Assembly: GCA_031549115.1 (NCBI GenBank)
Contig: JAVBQJ010000078.1
Coordinates: 18,155-82,154 of the forward strand
Reading direction: 5' to 3'
DNA: 64,000 nt
Source: JAVBQJ01 sp031549115
GTDB lineage: Bacteria > Verrucomicrobiota > Lentisphaeria > Victivallales > Victivallaceae
Shown here piece by piece: positions 54,376 to 63,941 of the stretch (position 1 is the stretch's first letter; each line of letters opens with the position of its first letter). The notes beneath the pieces are model-generated. The model was not told the origin of the DNA. It saw only the letters and a program-made list of their open reading frames with translations, and did not search any database. The position numbers and the translations under genes were made by a program.

Positions 54376-57120
54376 TTATCTGGCCCGGCGTCCCTCTTTA
54401 CGCCCATGCCGGACATAATGCACCAACGGATTGCAGTCGCTCGCTTCCACGTCAGGGTTTTCCAGCTGGTATTGGGACAAATCGAATGCCGCCGATGGAT
54501 CGTGCCCCTGGCGCCAGCCGCAAAGGCAGAAATGATAGAGCGGCATCATCGTCCATGAACGGCTCAATTCCTCCTTGCCGCGCAGATAATAATAGGCGTC
54601 GAACATCCGGCTGTCCGCTATCGTATACAGTTCGAACACCATCCGCGCCGTCCGGCGCGGACGCAACAACATACCGGACATCAGCCGCACACCGGTTGCC
54701 AGCAGACGCGAAAGTGCCTTGGCACCGCCGCCTTGCAGCAACACCGCCAATTGCCTTTCATGCAAGTCGATGATACGGCCCATCTGCCAGACATCACCAT
54801 GGCCGGACTTCTCGGCGGACGGCGGTCTGCCCGCCATTCCGCCCCGCGCCAAATCATTTTTCAGATTGGTATAATTCCGGTTCAGCGCGTCGTATTTCCC
54901 GCGTTGGGAACTTATTCCCATCCGATAATGCGAACGGATGGTGGCAAACAGCAGCCGCAGATCCTCTTTTCTTGCCGACAAATCCGGCAATTCCGCCGGG
55001 AAGCCGTGTTCCAGTTGACGGAATACTTGCGCCCACTCTTCGCGTATATCGGCCTCTCGCAGCCGCTTTCCGGTCTCTGCGGCACCGGCACGCAGCTCGG
55101 CCAACCGTTCCGGCCGGGACAGAATATCGATCAGGACAGCCGCAGCAGCATTGACCTCTCCCGATGCCACACCGACCCATCCCCGATTTTCCCTGGCCAC
55201 CTCCAAATAAGGCATATCATACGAAACGACCGGCAGGCCACCCAGAAACGCTTCCACGAAACTGATCGGATAGCCTTCATAAAGCGAAGTGTTCAACATC
55301 AGCGTGCCCGAGCGGTAATAGGGCGCCACCTCCTCTTGAAACCCGCACAGTTCCACGTTGCCGGTCAGTTGTTCCTTTTCGATTAAAGCCAACATTTGAC
55401 GGGTCAGAGAGTCTCCGTCTTTCTCCTTACCGACAATTTGCAACCGAACATTCGGAATTGTCTTTACCACCTGCGCCAATATCCGGATCGCGTCCAGCGG
55501 CCGCTTCTCCCAGGAAATACGCCCGATCCACAACAGCGTCGGCGGCTCCGAACTCTCACGCTCCGAAACCTCGTGTTCCAGCTCGACCGGATTCATCAGA
55601 TATTTCGCCCGCACTCCGCTGGCTGCGTAATACACCTCGTCCACCCGCGACAAAGCGATCACCAGATCCGCATAGCGGTACACGTCCGGCAGATAGCTGA
55701 ACAAGTCCGCGGAGCTCGTGCACAGACAGGAACAAATGCTGTGGGTGTGCACGACGAAGCGGACTCCGGCCGATTTGAGTGTCAGCATATCCCAGAATAA
55801 TCCGGGGTCTCCCCACGCGTGATACAGCATCACATCGAGGTGGCACTCCGCCGCAGCCTCCAGCAACGCCGCGGTGCGTTGCTGGTAATTGCCGTCCCCC
55901 GGCGGCAGCGTCACCCGCCGAATCCGCTCATCCAACTCATAATCATCGTCGTGCGGCGGTTGATTGGTGAACAGCACCACCTCGCAGCCCAGTTCGCGAT
56001 AGTACTTCGCCAGTACACAGATAACCCGCTGGACGCCCCCGAGAAACATGCTGTGATAAAGGATACCGACGGTTTTGACCGGCCCCGAAAGTCGTCCGGG
56101 AGCCAACACTTCGGAGCCTCCCAATTCCGGCGTCAGCATCGGCAGTTTATAGCGGCATTTGCTGAAAACCAACGGCACGATCCGTGCTGCGCCCCAGTAC
56201 TGCAACAACATGTCCAATCCGGGTCCCTTCAACGTGTTCGGCAGCGCATCGTTCCATTTATTGACACCGACCTGCAAGGTAAACACCGTCACCACATCCA
56301 TGATGTGCCGATAAAGCTCCTCGGCAACCTGTTGACGCCGGAAAAATTCGTCCAGGGCCCGGCACACCTCGCTCATCAGGCAATTGCGCCGGAATTGCTC
56401 CAGCGTCAGCGCCCGGGAAGTGCTCACTCCGATTCCATAGTTGTAACGATACAGGAAAGCACCGGGAACGCCGCGGTAGCTTTTGGCAAAAAACGCCAGA
56501 ATGCAATAGGCATACATGTCCTGCGCCATCGGAAAAAAGCCGTCTTCCACCTCCGCAAACGCTCGGCGGCACAGTGTCCCGTCGAACATTTTGGCGCACA
56601 GATTGTGCGGATATTTTTTTTCCCAGAGAGTATACTTCAGAATATCTTCACCGAACAGTCTGCCGTCGTACGGACTCAACCTGCGTTCTGCAGCCGCAGC
56701 GTCCTTATCCGAACGCTCACCGGCATTGATGACCAAAGTACTGACATTCAAAATATCCGCCGGATCGGCCGCCATCATCGCATATAACTTTTCACAGGCA
56801 TCCGGCACCAGCTCGTCGTCTCCGTCGACAAAGGTCACGTATTTGCCCCGGGAGGCGAGTACGGCCGCTTTCCGGGCCTGTGACGAACTGCAGTTTTCGC
56901 TGAAAGCAATGATCTTCACCCGGGGATCGTCACCAACTGTCTCCCGCAAAACGCGCAGCGAAGCATCACTGGAGGCATCATCCACACAAATGATTTCTAT
57001 ATCCGAAAACGTCTGATTCAAAAGCGAACGCAGACATGCCGCCACCCACTTTTCGACATTGAAGACCGGCACGACGATCGATATCGCCGGTCTGATATGC
57101 TCTATATCTTCACTGCTCAC
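54376..57120 (-). CDS. Two-domain glycosyltransferase (family 2 plus family 4)
   Basis: 914 residues. Residues 10-330 are a GT-A family-2 domain (ISIVVPVFNVEKWVAACLRS, VDDASSDAS, VTFVDGDDEL). Residues about 350-740 are a GT-B family-4 domain (VGILYHSMFLGGVQRVI, LLWIGRISWEKRPLDAIRIL, LNTSLYEGYPISFVEAFLGG with the donor-binding Glu). The tail has FDAYYYLRGKEELS and NPLVHYVRHGRKEGRR, a repeat also found in two other proteins of this locus. It probably adds two sugars to a surface polysaccharide at the cytoplasmic membrane face. Its start overlaps the upstream gene stop by four bases. Confidence 0.9.
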   Translation of the reverse strand: MSSEDIEHIRPAISIVVPVFNVEKWVAACLRSLLNQTFSDIEIICVDDASSDASLRVLRETVGDDPRVKIIAFSENCSSSQARKAAVLASRGKYVTFVDGDDELVPDACEKLYAMMAADPADILNVSTLVINAGERSDKDAAAAERRLSPYDGRLFGEDILKYTLWEKKYPHNLCAKMFDGTLCRRAFAEVEDGFFPMAQDMYAYCILAFFAKSYRGVPGAFLYRYNYGIGVSTSRALTLEQFRRNCLMSEVCRALDEFFRRQQVAEELYRHIMDVVTVFTLQVGVNKWNDALPNTLKGPGLDMLLQYWGAARIVPLVFSKCRYKLPMLTPELGGSEVLAPGRLSGPVKTVGILYHSMFLGGVQRVICVLAKYYRELGCEVVLFTNQPPHDDDYELDERIRRVTLPPGDGNYQQRTAALLEAAAECHLDVMLYHAWGDPGLFWDMLTLKSAGVRFVVHTHSICSCLCTSSADLFSYLPDVYRYADLVIALSRVDEVYYAASGVRAKYLMNPVELEHEVSERESSEPPTLLWIGRISWEKRPLDAIRILAQVVKTIPNVRLQIVGKEKDGDSLTRQMLALIEKEQLTGNVELCGFQEEVAPYYRSGTLMLNTSLYEGYPISFVEAFLGGLPVVSYDMPYLEVARENRGWVGVASGEVNAAAAVLIDILSRPERLAELRAGAAETGKRLREADIREEWAQVFRQLEHGFPAELPDLSARKEDLRLLFATIRSHYRMGISSQRGKYDALNRNYTNLKNDLARGGMAGRPPSAEKSGHGDVWQMGRIIDLHERQLAVLLQGGGAKALSRLLATGVRLMSGMLLRPRRTARMVFELYTIADSRMFDAYYYLRGKEELSRSWTMMPLYHFCLCGWRQGHDPSAAFDLSQYQLENPDVEASDCNPLVHYVRHGRKEGRRAR

Positions 57121-58244
57121 CGTATTCTCCTTTGATGGATTATCTTTTTCGCATTGCTGTCAAAATCGCAGTTGTTCGAAATTCTCGCCATCGTATCGCT
57201 GTCGTTATACTCCAGCAAAATCCGCGGCAAAAACATCGGTCGTTGAAACCGAACATAACGCAACAACAAATCCCAATCGATCAACCGGGTCAACCCCGGA
57301 TCAAATCCTCCCAATTGCTCATAAACCGAACGGGCATGAACCACCGCCCCCAGGTCGATATAATTGCCGGCCGCCAGACGCCGGCGGTCGAAACGCGTAC
57401 CGATGACCGTTCCGCTGTACCGGCACCGGGCCTGCGCATAAAAAATTTTCTGCCTGGGATATTCGCCGATATAGGCGGCGAATGTCTCCAGAAAACCATC
57501 CAGCAACCGGTTGTCGGTATCCAGATAGGCGATCCAGTCCCCCTTTGCCAACTGCAGCGCATAATTGCGCGCGGCCGCACAACCGGCATGCGGACGCGGG
57601 ACATAAATAATCCGGCCATTTTTCATTGCCTCGGCATAAACCGATGCAATCCGCTCTCCGGAACCATCCGTGGATCCATCGTCGCAAATAATCAATTCAA
57701 AGTGCGAATAATTCTGCGCCAAAAGCGAATCCACCGCCTGCGGGATCCAATCCACCCGGTTATAGGCAGGCATGATCACCGAAAAAAACGGCTGCCTCGG
57801 GCAGGGGCGCCACTCGTCGGAGTACCGCCTCGTCCGCTTAACGATATTTCCCTCCTCAACCCGGTATTTCGCCAACACCGGATCCTCGTTTTTCCCGACG
57901 GCATCCGGAGGTTTTTCACTTCCGCTGGTACGCCGGCTTTCACAGCGCCCGAATAATTCATAATGAACCAGCGGGTTCATCCCGCTTTGTTCGACATCCG
58001 GATGCTGCCGTAAATAGGAAACACCGTCGAAATGCGCCGACGGATTGCGTCCTTCCCGATACCCGCGCAGCAAATAATGCCAGAAAGGATTACAACCATC
58101 CGCTCTCACATCCGGATTCTGGGACAGATACCACGCGGCGTCGAAATATTCGGAATGTTTCAGTACCCGGTACCCGCGAAACCACATGACCACATTCACC
58201 TGACTGAACCATTTCGGTTTCAAAATCATCCGCAGCTTTATCAT
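57117..58244 (-). CDS. Family 2 glycosyltransferase with N-terminal NPDV/HY repeats
   Basis: 375 residues from MIKLRMILKPKWFSQ; CAGGGAA lies 9 nt before this ATG, and a frame from 58376 is unlikely. Two short repeats come first (FDAAWYLSQNPDV with NPFWHYLLRGYREGRNPS, then FDGVSYLRQHPDV with NPLVHYELFGR). The GT-A domain (residues about 150-370) has SVIMPAYNRVDWIPQAV, CDDGSTDGS and AYLDTDNRLL (DxD-like). It should transfer a sugar to a glycan on the cytoplasmic side. The next gene overlaps its stop by ATGA. It is divergent from the exporter operon. Confidence 0.9.
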   Translation of the reverse strand: MIKLRMILKPKWFSQVNVVMWFRGYRVLKHSEYFDAAWYLSQNPDVRADGCNPFWHYLLRGYREGRNPSAHFDGVSYLRQHPDVEQSGMNPLVHYELFGRCESRRTSGSEKPPDAVGKNEDPVLAKYRVEEGNIVKRTRRYSDEWRPCPRQPFFSVIMPAYNRVDWIPQAVDSLLAQNYSHFELIICDDGSTDGSGERIASVYAEAMKNGRIIYVPRPHAGCAAARNYALQLAKGDWIAYLDTDNRLLDGFLETFAAYIGEYPRQKIFYAQARCRYSGTVIGTRFDRRRLAAGNYIDLGAVVHARSVYEQLGGFDPGLTRLIDWDLLLRYVRFQRPMFLPRILLEYNDSDTMARISNNCDFDSNAKKIIHQRRIR

Positions 58245-58559
58245 AAATCTATTCCCTGGATTACAATACATCCGCAACGGCAGAATTTCAAACCGCAACC
58301 CGATCACGGGCAAACCATACCAGCAAAGCCAGCAACATGATAACAGATAAGATATTACAAAAAAACAACCCCGCATGCAAGTACAATATTACCGCATTTG
58401 AACGCGCAAAAAATTCAATTTTATCTTGAAAAATAGGAAATGGGCATTATATTACCGGGATTGAAGTAATTTTAAAAATGTTTTTCAGAGCTGCGGACAT
58501 TGACCGGGCACCGGTATCGGCGAATCGTAATATTCTGTACACAAGGGGTACTTTCATTG

Positions 58560-59318
58560 TTGAAACGAATGGGCTATTTGATCTGGTTCGGCGCACTGGC
58601 GGAACTGCGCTCCGAATCCAATCGAACCTATGCCGGGTTTCTGTGGTGGCTGTTGGAGCCGCTGCTGCTGCTGGTGGTTTATTATGTCGTATTCAAATTG
58701 ATTTTCCATAATCCGATGGAAAATTTCGCACTGTTTTTGTTCAGTGGCATCGTGGTCTGGCGCTGGTTCAACAGCGCGGTGATGCGCAGCGCCGCCAGTT
58801 TGATCAACAGCCGGGGGCTGATTCAGGTGGTGAAAATCCCCAAGGAGTTTTTTCCGCTGAAAATCGTCATCGTCGACTGTGTCAAGTTTCTATTCACGCT
58901 GCTGGCGGTCATTCTGGTCGCCAGCGCCGCCGGAGTGCTGCCCGGAAGCGCGTATCTATGCTTACCGTTGCTCATTATCCTGCAGCTATTCCTGATTTCC
59001 GGAAGTTGCCTGGTGGTCGCGGCTCTGGTGCCGTTCATGCCGGACTTGCAGATGGTACTGACGACCGGCCTCCTGTTGCTGATGTTCCTGTCCGGGATAT
59101 TTTATTCCATCGACGCCATCACCGGACCGATACATACGCTGATCCGCCTCAATCCGATGGCGCTGTTAATCGAACAATACCGGCAGGTACTGCTCTCCAA
59201 CCAAATGACGTCTCTGGCGTCGCTCGGCTCCATCGCGCTGACGGCGCTGCTGCTGAACCTGCTCGGTATTTCGCTGTTGCGCCGGTGGGACAAACATTAC
59301 CCCAAATTGAGTTGCTGA
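58560..59318 (+). CDS. ABC-2 type polysaccharide exporter permease (Wzm-like)
   Basis: 252 residues from a TTG (MLKRMGYLIWFGALAELRSE); AAGGGG lies upstream, whereas the ATG at 58569 has no ribosome site and the ATG at 58500 would add a non-family extension. ESNRTYAGFLWWLLEPLLLLVVYYVVF is the standard opening of this family (first 20 residues quoted: ESNRTYAGFLWWLLEPLLLL). Six membrane helices follow. It forms the channel through which a lipid-linked O-antigen-type glycan crosses the inner membrane. The ATPase gene follows after 1 bp. Confidence 0.9.
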   Translation: MKRMGYLIWFGALAELRSESNRTYAGFLWWLLEPLLLLVVYYVVFKLIFHNPMENFALFLFSGIVVWRWFNSAVMRSAASLINSRGLIQVVKIPKEFFPLKIVIVDCVKFLFTLLAVILVASAAGVLPGSAYLCLPLLIILQLFLISGSCLVVAALVPFMPDLQMVLTTGLLLLMFLSGIFYSIDAITGPIHTLIRLNPMALLIEQYRQVLLSNQMTSLASLGSIALTALLLNLLGISLLRRWDKHYPKLSC

Positions 59319-59319
59319 C

Positions 59320-60063
59320 ATGAACAACCCGGATAATCTGATTTACGATCTAAGCTCCATCGGCCTGTGCTACAAAGGGTTTCTGCGGCTTCCCTGGCAG
59401 AAGCAGCATGTCTTCTGGGCGCTGGAGGATGTGAGCTTTCAGGTATTCCGGGGCGAAACCGTCGGCATCATCGGCCGGAACGGAGCCGGGAAGAGTACGT
59501 TGCTGCGGATTCTGGCCGGAATCGTCGAGCCGGACCGCGGCAATATCTACCGGGCGGAACTCCGCTCCACGCTGCTGTCGCTCGGCGCCGGCTTCGACAT
59601 GCGCCTGTCCGGTCGGCAGAATATTTATCTGAACGGACTGCTGCTGGGAATGGGCAAATCAGAGATCGATACGAAAATCGACGGCATTATCGAATTATCC
59701 GAGCTGGAGTCGTTCATCGACCAGCCGGTGATGACCTATTCCACCGGCATGCGCGCCCGGCTGGGCTTTTCGATCGCCTATGCGATCGACCCCGATGTCA
59801 TCCTGATCGACGAAACCCTCGGCGTCGGCGATGCGCGCTTTCAGCAGAAGTCTTCAACCCTGATCAAAGAAAAGATTCGTTCCAATCATACCGTGGTGCT
59901 GGTTTCCCACTCTCTCGGGCTGGTTCGCGAACTCTGCGACCGGATCATCTGGATCGAAAACGGGATCGTCATGCCGGACCGGCCCAAATTGGAACAGCTG
60001 GATGCATACAATCTGCACCTGAAGGATCTCAACCGGCAAGCGCAACTGTCCGGCACAGCATGA
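59320..60063 (+). CDS. ABC transporter ATP-binding protein for polysaccharide export (Wzt-like)
   Basis: 247 residues. Walker A is GRNGAGKSTLL, the signature region reads YSTGMRARLGFSIA, and Walker B VILIDETLGVGD; the H-loop is VLVSHSL. Family members for O-antigen often carry a C-terminal carbohydrate-binding domain of about 150 residues. It is absent here, so this is the short TagH/KpsT-like form that does not select the glycan end. It powers the Wzm-like permease. It overlaps the next gene by ATGA. Confidence 0.94.
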   Translation: MNNPDNLIYDLSSIGLCYKGFLRLPWQKQHVFWALEDVSFQVFRGETVGIIGRNGAGKSTLLRILAGIVEPDRGNIYRAELRSTLLSLGAGFDMRLSGRQNIYLNGLLLGMGKSEIDTKIDGIIELSELESFIDQPVMTYSTGMRARLGFSIAYAIDPDVILIDETLGVGDARFQQKSSTLIKEKIRSNHTVVLVSHSLGLVRELCDRIIWIENGIVMPDRPKLEQLDAYNLHLKDLNRQAQLSGTA

Positions 60064-61271
60064 ACACCACCCCCCACCCGGGAAGTATCCGGCAATGGCT
60101 GACCGACTGCCGGACGGCCTATCGTCTGCGCGGCAGCAACTGGATCATCCCGGAGTGGTATTGGCAGAATTATCCCGAGGAGTTCCACCGGCTCCGTCAC
60201 AGCGGGAGCTATCGTTTGGGACAGAGCGCGATTCCATTGTGCAACCGGATTGGACGCTTTTTCGCCCATCCCGCCTGGCATTACGTGCGCCGCGGGGCGG
60301 CGGCCGGCTGCAATCCCAGTCTTTGGTTCAATACGACGGCCTATTGTGCCGCTTTTCCGGAGCTGCGCCCCGGGAACATCAATCCGTTGGCGCATTATCT
60401 GGACTCCGGCAGCGCCCAGGCTTTTCCCGTCGCCCCGGCTCCGGCATTGTCGCCGGTCACGGCTCCGCAGATCCGGCAACAGGTCAACGAGCAATTCCGG
60501 GTGACGGATGCCGAACGACTGCCGGACGCGCCGCTGCCCTCCGGGCGAATTGCGGTGCATATTCACCTTTATTACCTGTCCATGGCGCCCTTTCTGGCCG
60601 AAGCGTTGCGGCGGATTCCCGCAAATTTCGATCTTTATGTGTCGCTGCCCGCGACCGTACAACCGGAAGACGCGGAACGGGTTTTCGGTTCCCTGCCGCA
60701 TCTGGGTACCATGACCCTGCGCACCGTCTCCAACCGGGGGCGGAATTTCACGCCGTTGCTGCTGGAGTTCGGCGAAGCGCTGTCCCATTACGACTTCGTC
60801 TGCCACCTGCATACCAAACGCAGTCCCCACACCCGGAAGCTGGCCGACTGGGGACCGCGGTTGATCACCCGCCTCTTGGAGTCTGCGGATGCCGTCACCC
60901 GGATCCTCGCCAGACTGAACGATGACGCCAAATTCGTCTATCCGGCACTACCGGAGCGCTGGGATCCGGATCCCCTGACCGGCTGGAACGCCAACTGGGA
61001 AGCGGCGGCGGCGCTGCAAACCCGATTGGGGTTCGACCCGGCGGCATTACCTCCGGTGATCGAATTTCCTCATGGCGGGATGTTCTGGACGCGGGGAAGC
61101 GTATTGCGCCTGCTGTCCGGACTGCCCTTGGAGTGGAACGATTTCCCGGAAGAACCGATACCGCCGGACGGTACTGCCGCCCACGCGGTGGAGCGCTTGA
61201 TCCTGTTCTGGACGCAATCCCATCCCGGCGGCTGCCTGCGGCTCAGCGCCCCGGCGCGACAAACCCGTTAA
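60060..61271 (+). CDS. Rhamnan synthesis protein F-like (RgpF) glycan protein
   Basis: 403 residues; the ATG at 60060 overlaps the ATPase stop. Residues about 75-120 contain one copy of the locus repeat (HPAWHYVRRGAAAGCNPS, LWFNTTAYCAAFPEL, NPLAHYLDSG). The rest matches RgpF: IAVHIHLYYLSMAPFLAEAL, FDLYVSLPA, NRGRNFTPLLLEFGEAL, HLHTKRSPH and FPHGGMFWTRGSVLRLL. RgpF-type proteins take part in assembly of rhamnose-containing polysaccharides. This agrees with the dTDP-rhamnose genes that follow. Confidence 0.88.
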   Translation: MNTTPHPGSIRQWLTDCRTAYRLRGSNWIIPEWYWQNYPEEFHRLRHSGSYRLGQSAIPLCNRIGRFFAHPAWHYVRRGAAAGCNPSLWFNTTAYCAAFPELRPGNINPLAHYLDSGSAQAFPVAPAPALSPVTAPQIRQQVNEQFRVTDAERLPDAPLPSGRIAVHIHLYYLSMAPFLAEALRRIPANFDLYVSLPATVQPEDAERVFGSLPHLGTMTLRTVSNRGRNFTPLLLEFGEALSHYDFVCHLHTKRSPHTRKLADWGPRLITRLLESADAVTRILARLNDDAKFVYPALPERWDPDPLTGWNANWEAAAALQTRLGFDPAALPPVIEFPHGGMFWTRGSVLRLLSGLPLEWNDFPEEPIPPDGTAAHAVERLILFWTQSHPGGCLRLSAPARQTR

Positions 61272-61362
61272 AAAAATCGCGTTCCCACGTGGCAAAGATC
61301 ATTTGCAGTTGTATATTACCGTTATGAATTCAATAATTTTGCTAATGTAAGGAAAGAACGGT

Positions 61363-62433
61363 ATGGTGTCCAAACGTTTGCTGGTGACCGGCGGCGCCGG
61401 CTTCATCGGCTCCGCAGTGGTACGGCACATCATCGCCGAAACCACGGATGAAGTTTGCGTCGTCGACAAACTGACATATGCCGGTAACCGGGAATCCCTC
61501 GAACCGGTCGCCGCCGATCCGCGGTTTCGCTTCGAACAGGTCGATATCTGCGACAAGCAGGAGCTCGACCGGGTATTTGCCGCATTTCGCCCCACCCACG
61601 TGATGCACCTGGCGGCGGAATCCCACGTCGACCGTTCGATCGACGGACCCGGCGAATTCATTCAGACCAATATCGTCGGCACGTACACGCTGCTGGAAGC
61701 CGCCCGGAAGTATTTCGGAACGCTGACGGCGGCGGAGCGGGAGGGATTCCGCTTTCACCATATCTCCACCGACGAGGTTTACGGCGATCTGGAAAGGCCG
61801 GAGGATTTTTTCCGGGAAACCACCCCATACGCACCGAGTTCGCCGTATTCGGCCAGCAAGGCGGCCAGCGACCATCTGGTCCGGGCCTGGCGCCGGACCT
61901 TCGGGTTGCCGACGCTGGTGACCAACTGCTCCAACAACTACGGCCCCTATCACTTTCCGGAAAAGCTGATTCCGCTGGTGATTCTCCACGCGCTGGACGG
62001 CAAAACGCTGCCGGTTTACGGTACCGGCGCCCAAATCCGCGACTGGCTTTATGTCGAGGACCACGCCCGGGCGCTGTATTTGGTGGCGACGCGCGGTGTT
62101 CCCGGCGAAACCTACAACATCGGCGGACACAACGAAAAGAAGAATCTCGAAGTAGTTCATACCATCTGCGATTTGCTGGACGAATTGCAGCCGCGATCGG
62201 ACGGAAAATCGTACCGGGAGCAGATCACCTTCGTCGCCGATCGTCCGGGACACGATCTGCGTTACGCGATCGACGCCGGCAAGATCGGACGCGAACTCGG
62301 CTGGCAGCCGCGTGAGAGCTTCGACTCCGGCATCCGCAAAACGGTGGCGTGGTATCTGGCGCATAAGGACGGCTGGTGCCGCCGGGTACTTGACGGCAGT
62401 TATCAAATGGAACGCCTCGGCCTGGACCGTTGA
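61363..62433 (+). CDS. rfbB: dTDP-glucose 4,6-dehydratase
   Basis: 356 residues. It opens with RLLVTGGAGFIGSAVVRHI (NAD-binding) and has HLAAESHVDRSIDGP, the catalytic STDEVYGDL and YSASKAASDHLVRAW (Tyr-x3-Lys), and NCSNNYGPYHFPEKLIPL. It is full length. The enzyme makes dTDP-4-keto-6-deoxyglucose, the second step of dTDP-L-rhamnose synthesis. AAGGAAAG precedes the ATG. rfbC overlaps or abuts its 3' end. rfbA and rfbD are not in the window. Confidence 0.97.
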   Translation: MVSKRLLVTGGAGFIGSAVVRHIIAETTDEVCVVDKLTYAGNRESLEPVAADPRFRFEQVDICDKQELDRVFAAFRPTHVMHLAAESHVDRSIDGPGEFIQTNIVGTYTLLEAARKYFGTLTAAEREGFRFHHISTDEVYGDLERPEDFFRETTPYAPSSPYSASKAASDHLVRAWRRTFGLPTLVTNCSNNYGPYHFPEKLIPLVILHALDGKTLPVYGTGAQIRDWLYVEDHARALYLVATRGVPGETYNIGGHNEKKNLEVVHTICDLLDELQPRSDGKSYREQITFVADRPGHDLRYAIDAGKIGRELGWQPRESFDSGIRKTVAWYLAHKDGWCRRVLDGSYQMERLGLDR

Positions 62434-62459
62434 ATAAATTCTACGGGGATGATAGTAAA

Positions 62460-63005
62460 GTGAAAGTTACCGATACCATTATCGACGGAGTTAAGTTAAT
62501 CGAACCGCGTATTTTCGGCGATGCCCGGGGATATTTTTTCGAGTCGTGGAATCAAGGCGAATGGCAGGCTGCCGGGCTTTCAGTCGACTTCATGCAGGAC
62601 AACGAATCGTACTCCCGTTACGGCGTGCTCCGCGGGTTGCACTACCAGATGCCGCCGTATACCCAGGCCAAGCTGGTGCGGGTGATTTCGGGACGCGTCC
62701 TCGACATCGTCGTCGACATCCGGCGCAATTCGCCGACTTTCAGACAGCACGTCGCCATTGAGCTGTCCGGCGAAAACAAGCTGCAGCTTTTCGCCCCGCG
62801 CGGAATGGCGCATGGATTCGTGGTATTGTCGGAGGAGGCGGTATTCACTTACAAGGTGGACAAGCCGTATGCTCCGGCACACGAGCGTTCGATCCGTTTC
62901 GACGATCCGACGCTGGGAATCGACTGGCGGCTGCCGCCGGAATGCCATGTGCTCTCCAACAAAGACCGTGAGGGCCGTCCTTTCTCCCAGGCGGAACTGT
63001 TATAA
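62460..63005 (+). CDS. rfbC: dTDP-4-dehydrorhamnose 3,5-epimerase
   Basis: 181 residues from a GTG giving MKVTDTIIDGVKLIEPRIFG, which aligns with the usual family start; a TTG at 62430 would add ten unlikely residues. The active-site His is in GVLRGLHYQMPP, with RVISGRVLDIVVDIRRNSPTF and APRGMAHGFVVLSEEA (cupin fold) after it. It epimerises dTDP-4-keto-6-deoxyglucose at C3 and C5 on the way to dTDP-L-rhamnose. It follows rfbB and is directly followed by a glycosyltransferase gene. Confidence 0.96.
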   Translation: MKVTDTIIDGVKLIEPRIFGDARGYFFESWNQGEWQAAGLSVDFMQDNESYSRYGVLRGLHYQMPPYTQAKLVRVISGRVLDIVVDIRRNSPTFRQHVAIELSGENKLQLFAPRGMAHGFVVLSEEAVFTYKVDKPYAPAHERSIRFDDPTLGIDWRLPPECHVLSNKDREGRPFSQAELL

Positions 63006-63941
63006 ATGAAATCAGCCGACTGCATCGAAATTCTGCTGGCGACATGCAACTCCGGCGCCTATCTGGCGCCGCAGCTGGACAGTATTCTGGCGCAGCAAGA
63101 CTGCAATTGGCGGCTGCTGATCCGGGACGGCGGCTCCAGCGACGGAACGATGAAGCTGCTGCAGGACTACGCCCGCCGCTTCCCCGACAAGATCCGGCTT
63201 TTACCCTCCGGCAACGATGGCGCCTGCGCCAATTTCGGTAAATTGCTGGAAGCGTCGCAGGCTGAGCTGGTGATGTTCTGCGACCATGACGACGTATGGC
63301 TGCCGTTCAAAGTCGGCAGCACCCGGGAGGCATTTCAGGCGGCGTATCAAAGCGCGGGGCGCGCGATGCCGTTTCTGGTGTTCACCGATATGCAAGTGGT
63401 GGAAGCCGACCTGACGGTGCGGGATGTCTCGTTCTTTCACCATGAGCACCTGACGCCGGAGCGGATCGCATTGCGGCAGCTGGTGCTGCAAAATGTCGCG
63501 GCCGGATGCACCATCCTGTGCAATCGGGCGCTGGTGGAGCTGGCCTGCCCGATGCCGGAAGAGGCGGCAATGCACGATCACTGGCTGATACTGGCGGCCG
63601 CCACCTTCGGCGGCGTGGCCTGTTTTCCGACCGCGACGCTGCTGTACCGGCAGCACGGCAACAACGTTTACGGCGCCGGCGGTTACGGTTTTCATTATTG
63701 CGAACGGCGGCTGCGCGGCGGCGTGGCGGAAATCCGGCGCCGGCTTTACGGCAAATGCCGCCAGGCGCAGGCCTTTCTGGCGCGTTACGAAACCTATCTG
63801 ACGGCGGAAGAGCGCGAACTGTTGACGGACTTCGCCAAGTTGCCGGAAGCGGGCTGGCGGGAGCGTCGCCGGATTCTGTGGAAATACCGGATCGCCAAAA
63901 GCGGTCTTTTGCGCAACCTCGGGATGTATCTGCTCGCCTGA
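63006..63941 (+). CDS. Family 2 glycosyltransferase, probably a rhamnosyltransferase
   Basis: 311 residues starting MKSADCIEILLATCNSGAYL right after the rfbC stop codon. The GT-A signatures are LLIRDGGSSDGT and the metal-binding MFCDHDDVWLP (DxD). NVAAGCTILCNRALV and AMHDHWLILAAATFGG complete a pattern common in rhamnosyltransferases. It should add a sugar, perhaps rhamnose given the rfbBC neighbours, to the surface glycan on the inner side of the membrane. The last 59 bp of the window after it show no gene start. Confidence 0.88.
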   Translation: MKSADCIEILLATCNSGAYLAPQLDSILAQQDCNWRLLIRDGGSSDGTMKLLQDYARRFPDKIRLLPSGNDGACANFGKLLEASQAELVMFCDHDDVWLPFKVGSTREAFQAAYQSAGRAMPFLVFTDMQVVEADLTVRDVSFFHHEHLTPERIALRQLVLQNVAAGCTILCNRALVELACPMPEEAAMHDHWLILAAATFGGVACFPTATLLYRQHGNNVYGAGGYGFHYCERRLRGGVAEIRRRLYGKCRQAQAFLARYETYLTAEERELLTDFAKLPEAGWRERRRILWKYRIAKSGLLRNLGMYLLA

